A stretch of DNA of 64,000 bases from Microvirga sp. KLBC 81 (GTDB taxonomy: Bacteria > Pseudomonadota > Alphaproteobacteria > Rhizobiales > Beijerinckiaceae), in contig NZ_QDAH01000025.1 of NCBI RefSeq assembly GCF_003075415.1, positions 1 to 64,000 on the forward strand, read 5' to 3'. The notes under the pieces are model-generated. The model was not told the origin of the DNA. It did no database searches and saw only the letters and a list, made by a program, of their open reading frames with translations. Within the stretch, counting starts at the first letter, position 1, and the number at the start of each line of letters is the position of its first letter. The position numbers were made by a program, and so were the translations under genes. This document shows, piece after piece, positions 37,545 through 45,216 of the stretch.

Positions 37545-40500
37545 TGATCAAGCTGCGCCGCCATCTCGCTCTCTTCGCCATCGCTGTGATCCTGGCTCTC
37601 GGCGTTCTCTGGACTGGCTCGCCCAGCCAGGCCCAGACCGACCAGAGCGTTCTGGCCAATCTGATCTCGCGTTTGCTGTCGACGCCCACCACACGCGTCA
37701 GCATCGGCAGCATCGAAGGCGCGTTGTCGTCGAATGCTGTGATCAGGGACGTGCGAATCTCGGACCGTAACGGCGTCTGGCTGTCGCTCGATCGTGCGCG
37801 TCTCGTCTGGACGCGCACGGCGCTGTTGCGCGGTCGTCTTGAGGTCAACGAGCTGCAGATCGACCGCCTGCAGATTCCCCGCAAGCCCGTGTCGACGGAA
37901 GAGGAGGAGGCCGCCGTTTCCGAAGAGCCGATCCTCCCCGAACTGCCTGTAAAGGTGATCGTGGAGAGATTTACCCTGCAGGAACTTGCTCTCGGAGAGC
38001 CAGTGCTCGGGACGGCCGCGCGACTCTCGGCGCAAGGCTCGGCCGATCTCGGCGATCCGTCCGAAGGACTCAAGCTCGACTTCGCTGCGCAGCGTCTCGA
38101 TGCGCCCGGACGCCTCTCAATCAATCTCAATTATGTGCCACAAACGAACCGCCTTGCGCTCGACCTGTCACATCGGGAGCCGGCGGGCGGCATTGCCGCT
38201 CGTCTGCTCAACCTGCCTGACCTTCCGCCGGTCGATCTCAGGCTAGCGGGCGAAGGTCCCTTGAGTGGGTTCATCGCGCGGCTCGATTTTTCCGCCGGCG
38301 CAACCATTGGTGCTGCAGGCACGACAACCGTGAGGCGAGGCGGTGCGGGCTACGCTATCGATGCCAATCTCGCTGCACGGATCGAGGGGCTTTTGCCCGC
38401 GCCGGTTGCGCCTGTCTTCTCGGGGACGACCCAGTTGCTGGGGAACGTGGCAATCGGTGATGACGGCAGCCTACGGTTCCAGCCCGTTCGCATCACCTCG
38501 AATGTGGCCAGCTTCGACGTGGCGGGCACCGTCAGCGCAGATCAGGCTCTCGATCTGAGCGTGCAGGCCCGCGCCTTGCCGACCGATGGTTTTATGACCC
38601 GTGCGGGCGACGCGGAGATCCGCCGCCTCGACTTTGACGGCACCGTACAGGGAACCATGACGGCTCCTCGCATCAACGGCTCTCTCGACGCCGCAGGAGT
38701 GCGGCTGCCGCAGGGATCACTGGACGCTATCCGCGCCCGTATCACCATGACTCCGGTGAGCGATGTGGCGATCCCTGACCGTTTCTCCTTCACCGTCGAT
38801 GCAAGAGCCAACGGCATCCAGCCTTCCGACAGGGCGCTTGCCCGCGCACTGGGTCCAACTTTGTCGCTAATGGCCAATGGCACAATCGACCGGGATGGCA
38901 TTGCCAGCGTCGACACGGCAAGCCTCGAAACATCCACCGCCCAAGCCGGCTTTACCGGTCGGATCGGTTCGACGGTCCTGGACGGCAACCTCGACGCCAA
39001 GATCCCGACGCTTGCTGCCTTTTCCGGCGTTGCCGGCCGGACACTGCGTGGCTCTGCATCACTTCAAGCGAAACTGTCGGGCAACCCGCGACGGGCCGAT
39101 ATCGCGGCAACGGTCGAGGCCAACCTGCGGGAGCTTTCGACAGGGACACCTTCGCTCGATGGCCTTCTCGGCCGCTCGGTGACCGCGAACGGTATTGTGC
39201 GCCGAATCCCGGGTGGGTTCGCCTTCGAAAACTTCCGTGTCGATGGAGCGCATCTCGATGCGCGCGCGGACGGTCGCGCCACGCAAAGCGCAGCCGACCT
39301 TGGACTTGATATTTCCATCGACGAGCTCAGGCATGTGGACCCGCGCATCAGCGCGGGTCGAGTGGATGTAGCGGCGCGTCTGTCGGGCTCTCTGGAAAAG
39401 CCGGATGTGAGAGCGACCGCGACATTGGCCGAGGTGCGTGCGCTCAATCGGCCGATCCCGCGCCTCGTAGTCACGCTGGACGCGAAGGATGTGACGGGCG
39501 CCCTCGATGCCGCTCTCAATCTCGAGGGGCAGGTGGGCTCAAAGCCTGCGAGCGGCACCGTGCATCTTGTCCGACCGGCTGAAGGCGACTGGCTTCTGGA
39601 CCGGATCAATGTGAATGTTGGCTCCGTCTCGCTGAACGGGGATCTGCGGATTGCCTCTGATCGGTTGGCGCAGGGGCGGATCTCTCTTTCCGGACGCAAT
39701 TTCGACGATGTCAGTCCGCTGCTGCTCACGAAGCTCGATGGATCAGTCGAGGCTGACATCACGTTCAAGGCCCTGAACGGGCGCCAGGATATCTCGATTG
39801 CCGCAAGAGGCTCTCGCATGGCCGTCGCTACCGTGACGGTGCAGGACTTTAATGCGCGGCTTACCGTCTCCGATCTCTACGCGCGTCCCATGATTGACGG
39901 CACCATTCAAGCCGATGCGCTGAGTGTGGCCGGGCAGGCCTTCACGACGGTGCGCCTCACTGCGGAAGGCTCGCCAAACGCATCGAATATCACGGCCTCT
40001 GCGGTGGGACAGGGCTTCGATCTCAATGCCCAGGCGCGCGTGGTGCCAAGCGATGCAACGCGCATCGAACTCGCGAGCTTCACGGCGCGGCGTGGAGGCA
40101 GACGCCTCGCCCTGGCGCAGCCCGCCACCATTTCCCTGCAGAACGGCACGGCCACCGTCGATGGTCTGGTGATAACATCCGACCAGGGACGTGTCGCCGT
40201 GTCCGGTAGCATGGGTGATCGGCTCGATCTGTCGGTCGATATCCGAAACCTGCCCCTGCAGATCGCCGAAATCGTCGCTCCCAATCTCGGCCTTGCAGGC
40301 ACCGTGAACGGAAGCGCCACAGTGCGAGGGGAGGCGAGTAATCCAAGCGGAACCTATGATTTGAGAATCGTGGGGCTCGCAATTTCGGAAACCCGCCAGG
40401 CCGGTCTGCCGCCGCTCACGGTGACGGCACAGGGTCGGATCGCCGACCAGCGAGCGACGATTGATGCGGACATTGCTGCGGGACGTTTTGGAGCGCTGAA

Positions 40501-41842
40501 GCTCTCGGGCAGCGTCCCTCTCGATCTGATGGATGAGCTTGCTCTGAAAGTATCGGGGAGAAGCGACCTCGCGGTGGCGAACTCGTTCCTTTCAGCGAGC
40601 GGTCAACGTCTGACCGGAAGCGTGGCGCTCGATCTGACGATTGCCGGCCCGATCTCTGAACCACGGGTTCAGGGCGCAATCGCGCTCGCCGGCGGCAGCT
40701 TCGTCGATTCACTGCAAGGAATCCAGCTGAACGACATCAACGGACGGTTTGCTGCACGTGGTCAGACTCTCGTCATCGAGCGTCTGAGCGCCCGCACCCC
40801 GAATGGCGGATCACTCGCGACCAGCGGACAGGTGACCATTGATCCTGTTGCCGGATGGCCTGCCGACATCCGCATCACAGGCAGCCGTGCCCAACTCGTT
40901 TCGAACGAGATCGCAGACGTGAGCGCCGACTTGGATCTCGCGATTTCCGGGCCGCTCACGAGCAGGCCGCGCGTTGCCGGCCGGGTCGATATCATCACGA
41001 TGAATGTTTCCGTGCCAGACCGCCTGCCGACGACCTTTAGACCGTTGCCGGGCACCAAGCACATTCAGCCACCCCCTGCGGCTGCGGCGCGGCTCGCCTT
41101 GGCGCGCAAGCGGCAGACCGTCAGTTCGCGCGGGCGTCCATTCAGTGCCGATCTTGATCTCGTCATTGCAGCACAGAACCGCATTTTTGTGCGGGGGCGT
41201 GGGATCAATGCCGAGCTTGGGGGCGATCTGCGCCTCCAGGGCACGTCCCGGGATCCTGTTGCCATCGGTGCGTTCGAGCTTCGTCGCGGGCGTCTCGATC
41301 TTATCGGTCGCCGTATCGATCTCGTACGGGGGCGGCTGGATTTCACAGGCGATCTCACGCCGTCGCTCGACTTCCTGGCTGAGACGCAGGCGGGTGACGT
41401 GACGGCCCGCATCGCAGTGACTGGACCTGCCTCGCAACCTGAATTCGCCTTCAGTTCCAGCCCCGATCTGCCGCAGGACGAAGTGCTCTCGCGCATCCTG
41501 TTCCAGCGTCCCTCAGGTGGCCTTTCGGCGGGCCAAGCGCTACAGCTCGCGCAGACGGTGGCACAGCTCTCCGGAGGAACCGGGACGGAAGCCTTCGAGA
41601 GCCTGCGCCGCTCGCTTGGTGTCGACAGCCTCGACATCACTGTCGATGCCTCCGGTGGCCCTGCTGTCGGTGTATCGCGTTATATCAGCGACAATGTCCG
41701 CGTGGGTGTCAGGGCAGGCGCGCGACCTGAAGAAAGCGGCGTCACGGTCGATGTGGATCTGACGCGGCGCCTCAAAGCGCAAGGCGCCGTCGACGCCGAG
41801 GGTGGAACCTCCGTCGGTGTTGGCTTCGAGTGGGAGTACTAA
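37544..41842 (+). CDS. tamB: Translocation and assembly module protein TamB (AsmA-like, DUF490)
   Basis: This 1432-residue protein has an N-terminal membrane anchor (about 8-28), a very long beta-rich region of repeated AsmA-like strands, and the conserved C-terminal DUF490/TamB domain (about 1080-1432). Typical segments near the end are RGRLDLIGRRIDLVRGRLDF and DEVLSRILFQRPSGGLS, with the terminal GVGFEWEY. It spans the periplasm from the inner membrane to TamA and probably conducts phospholipids or helps insert outer-membrane proteins. Start ATG overlaps the tamA stop (TGATG), so translation is coupled. Length and order match Hyphomicrobiales tam operons. Confidence 0.93.
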   Translation: MIKLRRHLALFAIAVILALGVLWTGSPSQAQTDQSVLANLISRLLSTPTTRVSIGSIEGALSSNAVIRDVRISDRNGVWLSLDRARLVWTRTALLRGRLEVNELQIDRLQIPRKPVSTEEEEAAVSEEPILPELPVKVIVERFTLQELALGEPVLGTAARLSAQGSADLGDPSEGLKLDFAAQRLDAPGRLSINLNYVPQTNRLALDLSHREPAGGIAARLLNLPDLPPVDLRLAGEGPLSGFIARLDFSAGATIGAAGTTTVRRGGAGYAIDANLAARIEGLLPAPVAPVFSGTTQLLGNVAIGDDGSLRFQPVRITSNVASFDVAGTVSADQALDLSVQARALPTDGFMTRAGDAEIRRLDFDGTVQGTMTAPRINGSLDAAGVRLPQGSLDAIRARITMTPVSDVAIPDRFSFTVDARANGIQPSDRALARALGPTLSLMANGTIDRDGIASVDTASLETSTAQAGFTGRIGSTVLDGNLDAKIPTLAAFSGVAGRTLRGSASLQAKLSGNPRRADIAATVEANLRELSTGTPSLDGLLGRSVTANGIVRRIPGGFAFENFRVDGAHLDARADGRATQSAADLGLDISIDELRHVDPRISAGRVDVAARLSGSLEKPDVRATATLAEVRALNRPIPRLVVTLDAKDVTGALDAALNLEGQVGSKPASGTVHLVRPAEGDWLLDRINVNVGSVSLNGDLRIASDRLAQGRISLSGRNFDDVSPLLLTKLDGSVEADITFKALNGRQDISIAARGSRMAVATVTVQDFNARLTVSDLYARPMIDGTIQADALSVAGQAFTTVRLTAEGSPNASNITASAVGQGFDLNAQARVVPSDATRIELASFTARRGGRRLALAQPATISLQNGTATVDGLVITSDQGRVAVSGSMGDRLDLSVDIRNLPLQIAEIVAPNLGLAGTVNGSATVRGEASNPSGTYDLRIVGLAISETRQAGLPPLTVTAQGRIADQRATIDADIAAGRFGALKLSGSVPLDLMDELALKVSGRSDLAVANSFLSASGQRLTGSVALDLTIAGPISEPRVQGAIALAGGSFVDSLQGIQLNDINGRFAARGQTLVIERLSARTPNGGSLATSGQVTIDPVAGWPADIRITGSRAQLVSNEIADVSADLDLAISGPLTSRPRVAGRVDIITMNVSVPDRLPTTFRPLPGTKHIQPPPAAAARLALARKRQTVSSRGRPFSADLDLVIAAQNRIFVRGRGINAELGGDLRLQGTSRDPVAIGAFELRRGRLDLIGRRIDLVRGRLDFTGDLTPSLDFLAETQAGDVTARIAVTGPASQPEFAFSSSPDLPQDEVLSRILFQRPSGGLSAGQALQLAQTVAQLSGGTGTEAFESLRRSLGVDSLDITVDASGGPAVGVSRYISDNVRVGVRAGARPEESGVTVDVDLTRRLKAQGAVDAEGGTSVGVGFEWEY

Positions 41843-42080
41843 AGAGACGCTCTCGGTCCAGAAGAGCCCGCACGCCAGCGAGTGCCGAATTATGCTTCAG
41901 GAAATGCTCAAGAGCTCCATGCGATGCGGCTATTCTATCTTTTGGTATCCTTGGCAACGAAGAACCGCTGAAAGCATTATTCTTAACAATAGCTAGCTCG
42001 GCTGCGGATCCGTGAGCCAAAGCAGCTTAGCCGTCGGCTGGGTTGGTGACTCTCTTCCCTTATCGCGGGAGGATGGGGCC

Positions 42081-42731
42081 ATGGTGAGGATTTTAATTTT
42101 GAGCGTAGCATTTGCCCTGATTGCCTCCGAGGGGGCGGAGTGCGCCCCAGCCCGGAAGCGAAACACGGCAGCTCAGGAACGAACGTTACCAAAACAAGTG
42201 GTGCAGGAACAGGATGAGTTCCGGTCGTGCGATGTGGCTGTCCGTGAGTTCGTTCAAGGACAGAAAGAGGCTGCGGCACTTCCTGTCAAAGAGGTCAAGG
42301 TTGATGGATTGAGGATGACGCTGAACTTCGTCCACCCCTATGGTGAAAGCGGAGACACTCCACCCAATCTTTCGTTCACAAGAGGGGAGTCTATTGAAGA
42401 GCGACGGAATGCCTTGAACGAAGCAAAGCAACGAGCTCGGACACTGGGAGAAGCGGCTAAAACCGGAAATGTCTGGTACGTCATCGTGCTCAGGAAGGAG
42501 GGCAGCGCGAGTGATGAGCGCCGTAGCCCGACGAGTGCTCCTGCGAGCGAAGGTCACCAATCTTTTGCCGATGCTGTTGTAATGGCCAGCATCGAAGGCA
42601 GGTGCATAACCGTGTCTCAGTATCAGGCGCTTCCCCTCAACATCCTGAGTGAAGATTTGCGACAGGTATTAGGTCAGCAGAATCGGGAGGCATCGCCGAC
42701 TGACAGTCCCCCGCTATCGCCTCCATCATAA
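42081..42731 (+). CDS. Exported hypothetical protein
   Basis: I do not recognise this 216-residue protein. It has a signal peptide (MVRILILSVAFALIASEGA, cleavage near ECAPA), one cysteine in the mature part (FRSCDVAV), a central mixed region with NVWYVIVLRKEG, and a proline/serine-rich end (PTDSPPLSPPS). The ATG at 42081 was chosen because GGGAGG precedes it and it puts the signal peptide at the N-terminus; the open frame extends 23 codons upstream. It is probably periplasmic. No link to tamAB beyond neighbourhood is visible. Confidence 0.7.
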   Translation: MVRILILSVAFALIASEGAECAPARKRNTAAQERTLPKQVVQEQDEFRSCDVAVREFVQGQKEAAALPVKEVKVDGLRMTLNFVHPYGESGDTPPNLSFTRGESIEERRNALNEAKQRARTLGEAAKTGNVWYVIVLRKEGSASDERRSPTSAPASEGHQSFADAVVMASIEGRCITVSQYQALPLNILSEDLRQVLGQQNREASPTDSPPLSPPS

Positions 42732-43193
42732 TCTACATCAAATGCCGCACGGAAGGCGTGGGTGTGGACTGACGAGCGAGGAAGAAGGAGCGTCAAACAC
42801 GCTCAAAGGAATATGCGCTCCGCGCGATTATAGGGTTGAGTGCTACGAGCATATGCTGTGGCTCTGCGCCTGGCTTGATGCTGATTTTGCAGCACTCGTC
42901 ATGGCTGCACTTAATCATTCCAGTTTACGACTTGTTAGCTTTTCAGGCGCAGCCTTCTTCTGTGCCGAGTTGGCACGGTCATTGTTCTCCTGGAACCGGC
43001 CGTGAAAGGCGGCCCACCTTGAGCGCCAGGTGTGTGGCGCTCTTTCTTCGATGGCCCTGTCACTGACGACGGCGTAGTTGGGCCAGATTGAACGAGACCG
43101 TCAGTCATTTCACAATGACGGTCTACCAGTGAGGGCCCTGAAGGTACCCTCGCATGCATAGCGCACATCGAACGGTACAGAGAAGGAAATACC
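42732..43193. other. Gap of 462 bp with a terminator; no gene supported
   Basis: Frames of about 80 codons exist on the plus strand, but they lack a ribosome site and look like random coding. On the minus strand a frame ending FQENNDRANSAQKKAAPEKL has protein-like composition, but I could not find a start codon before the upstream stop. A clear hairpin terminator lies at 43021-43048. Confidence 0.5.
43021..43048 (+). terminator. Rho-independent-type terminator
   Basis: GAGCGCCA (43021-43028) pairs perfectly with TGGCGCTC (43035-43042) around a 6-nt loop and is followed by TTTCTT. It lies about 290 bp after the exported hypothetical gene, either ending that transcript or insulating the next gene. 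Confidence 0.7.
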
Positions 43194-43514
43194 ATGATTT
43201 TCCGTATTGTAACCGCTACTGGCCTCATGCTTGTCGCAAGCCATGCCATTGCAGCGCCATCCAAACCCAAACCTGCCTCGGCCTTGGTCATCACAAACGC
43301 CCGCGAGGTGCCTGCGACCGACATTGCTATCGGGGCCAATGGGCAAACCGTGAGGATTAAGAAACCCTTGGCTCCTCGGGCAAAGACCACTCTCAAGCTA
43401 CCGAAGATGACCGGCTGCCAAGTGGCCATCGCAGCGACCTTCCCGGACGAGGCTTCGGTCGAGATGGATGAGTTCAATGTGTGCGAAGACAACACCATCC
43501 GCCTGACTGATTGA
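43194..43514 (+). CDS. Small secreted hypothetical protein
   Basis: This 106-residue protein has a clear signal peptide (MIFRIVTATGLMLVASHAIAA, here described as residues 1-21 ending AIAA), then a mature domain of about 85 residues with two cysteines (MTGCQVAIAATF and FNVCEDN) that could form a disulfide in the periplasm. A basic segment RIKKPLAPRAKTTLKL lies mid-protein. The ATG follows AGAAGGAAA. It is flanked by strong terminators on both sides, so it is a single-gene unit. Similar small secreted proteins are common in Hyphomicrobiales, but I cannot assign a function. Confidence 0.82.
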   Translation: MIFRIVTATGLMLVASHAIAAPSKPKPASALVITNAREVPATDIAIGANGQTVRIKKPLAPRAKTTLKLPKMTGCQVAIAATFPDEASVEMDEFNVCEDNTIRLTD

Positions 43515-43582
43515 GCAGACACTTCGCGTGCTTATCCTGGCACGGTCGGTCCCCGAACCAGTCGCTGCGGCGACCTTCCCCA

Positions 43583-43612
43583 GAGCGCCCTAAATGGGCG
43601 CTCCTTGTTTTG
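43583..43612 (+). terminator. Rho-independent terminator after the small secreted protein gene
   Basis: A perfect 8-bp GC-rich stem, GAGCGCCC (43583-43590) with GGGCGCTC (43596-43603), has a 5-nt loop (taaat) and is followed by CTTGTTTTGG. Confidence 0.85.
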
Positions 43613-43636
43613 GATAAATCTTTACTTCAACGTCGG

Positions 43637-43777
43637 CTAGAGCATCGGACGTGAAAAGTGGATCTGCACTTTTGGGATTGATCCGATGCTCCCTTCCATG
43701 ATGAGCGCGTCATTTGGAGCGGAAAACAAGGGCCACTTTTCGCTGACGCGGACCTGCGGTTCCGCACGATGCGCTAG
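43637..43777 (-). repeat. Two-hairpin intergenic repeat, copy B (long form, inverted)
   Basis: This is the reverse-complement orientation of copy A, about 141 bp from CTAGAGCATCGG to GATGCGCTAG. It keeps the AGCATCGG...CCGATGCT module and the GCGGAAAA module, and carries the same extra block as copy A (gctgacgcggacctgcgg). It lies between the secreted-protein terminator and the convergent PAS-protein gene, ending about 20 bp from that gene's stop. Confidence 0.85.
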
Positions 43778-43795
43778 CTCGCCGGCGGTCTCGCA

Positions 43796-44398
43796 TTAGG
43801 CCCGCGCCCACTCGGTTCGATCATAGCCCTCCACAAAGAGGCCCTTGACCTGTCCCGCTTCATCCTCGATCGGGCGGTAGACAAAGTCGATGATGTGCTC
43901 CTCGAGCGGAGCACTTGGCTTGGGCTGAACCATGACTCGCATCATGCGGCCAACGAACGTTTCCCTGGTTTGATACACATGGTCCAGCAGTTCGTAATAG
44001 CCCTGTCCACGCAGCTCCGGGAGCGCCTCCCGGACGGGTAGGCCGACAAGGTCTCGGTGGCCGACAAGTCCGAAATAGGGATTGTTGGCGCCATCAAAAG
44101 TATGTTCGGGGCCTCGTAGAATAGTCCGGAAAGCCCGGCAGCCGGGGACAGCCAGAACGCTGACCTCCTGCGAGTGCATGAGAAGCTCGCGTGCGTTGCC
44201 AAGTCCTCGCGCTACGACGAGAGGGGGAATGTCATGGGAGGTGGTGATGTTCCTGTACTCGTTGAGCGCCTCGACGGCGGCGCGAGCCTCGCGCCGAAAT
44301 CGCTTCTTGAGCACCTCAGCCTCACGCTCCCAGTCCTGTGCACCTTCGAGGACATAGTAGAAGGCTTTGGCTACAGCCTCGATTTCATCCTCGGCCAT
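43796..44398 (-). CDS. Short PAS-type signalling protein
   Basis: This 200-residue protein starts MAEDEIEAVAKAFYYVLEGAQDW. It has an N-terminal helical segment of about 60 residues and a C-terminal PAS-like domain (about 75-200) with NNPYFGLVGHRDLVGLPVREA, an oxygen- or ligand-type PAS pattern, and a PAC-like end (DFVYRPIEDEAGQVKGLFVEGYD, noted by its two halves DFVYRPIEDE and GQVKGLFVEG). There is no kinase, HTH or GGDEF output domain, so it is either a stand-alone sensor or the cut-off sensor part of a histidine kinase. GAGG at good spacing before 44398 fixes the start; a longer frame exists. A small gene with a matching N-terminus lies just upstream. Confidence 0.75.
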   Translation of the reverse strand: MAEDEIEAVAKAFYYVLEGAQDWEREAEVLKKRFRREARAAVEALNEYRNITTSHDIPPLVVARGLGNARELLMHSQEVSVLAVPGCRAFRTILRGPEHTFDGANNPYFGLVGHRDLVGLPVREALPELRGQGYYELLDHVYQTRETFVGRMMRVMVQPKPSAPLEEHIIDFVYRPIEDEAGQVKGLFVEGYDRTEWARA

Positions 44399-44546
44399 AT
44401 CCAACCTCAAGACACGTAAACTGCATCCGACTTTATCCAGAGTAAGCAGACTATACTCGAAAATAGGTAGTCCTTTCGGATTGTGAATGGATCCTTTGAA
44501 TGAAAAATTCTGCTTGGTGCGGCGCAAAATCTCGCAAGTCCTGTCG

Positions 44547-44780
44547 TCAATCCGTGTCGGGGCAGTCTGCGGGTGTCTGCTCTAGCTCCTCCAAGCCCAA
44601 CCTGTCCGCACTCTTGCCCTTTGAGGCCCGATGAAGCTCAAGAGTTGCGATGGTCAGCCGGGCCAGTTCCCGGTGCTGCTCTGATACTACCCCGAGGTCT
44701 TGTTCCGGGTTCTCTGGAGAGGTGGAGCGTCGCGCCCGGGCAATGGCTCTGGCAACCGCCTCTACTTCATCTTCGATCAT
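44547..44780 (-). CDS. Small hypothetical protein sharing an N-terminal motif with its neighbour
   Basis: This 77-residue protein begins MIEDEVEAVARAIARARR, which matches the start of the neighbouring PAS protein (MAEDEIEAVAKAFYYV) and suggests a shared dimerisation or docking helix. The rest is helical and charged (SEQHRELARLTIATLELHRA), and the end is acidic (TPADCPDTD). GAGGACC precedes the ATG. It is transcribed leftward towards the PAS gene with a 148-bp gap. Function is unknown. It could be a partner or a shortened copy of the same family. Confidence 0.65.
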   Translation of the reverse strand: MIEDEVEAVARAIARARRSTSPENPEQDLGVVSEQHRELARLTIATLELHRASKGKSADRLGLEELEQTPADCPDTD

Positions 44781-44855
44781 CGCAGGTCCTCAACCCATGG
44801 CTTCAGTGGCAACAACTCGGAGCATTGGCCTGAAGCAGCGTCCCCAAGCCAGCAG

Positions 44856-45146
44856 CTAAGCTTACTGCAGTGCAGAAACTTCGCCTTCGCATACATTAAT
44901 GATGTCGACCCTCTAGCACCGCCTGCAGGGAACTCGATTGATCCTGGTCAATGCGCGGTCGTTAGAGGCTTGAGGGAGGGGGAAGCATTGTCAGGCTGCT
45001 CCCTCAACGCCGCTTCAGCGACAAACGGAGAGACTGTTGGAAGTGGGCAGCAGAGCCTGGTGTTCTTCCGGTATGAGCAGCGTACGTGTTTGGTGTCCGA
45101 AACGCGCGGTTCTATTGAAGGGGTAAGAATAGACCAAACAGCCTAG
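44856..45146 (+). pseudogene. Probable gene fragment of a small secreted-protein family
   Basis: The frame reads CRNFAFAYINDVDPLAPP then NSIDPGQCAVVRGLREGEAL and ends SIEGVRIDQTA. The PGQCAVV-RGL pattern reminds me of a small exported protein family with a PGQCxW-R core. The N-terminus and any signal peptide are missing, and the open frame upstream runs antisense through the neighbouring gene without sense. I read it as a 5'-truncated remnant. The 436-bp gap 44781-45216 contains nothing else. Confidence 0.28.
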
Positions 45147-45216
45147 TCGACAGCCCGGAAGCCGTGGTTCAAAAAAGATCTCCACCTGCCGTGAGCCTCA
45201 GAACTGCGAAGACAGC

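Noticed and set aside
42742..43005. An 87-codon plus-strand frame between two real genes
   Set aside because: There is no ribosome site, the composition is unconvincing, and the strong terminator follows without relation to its end.
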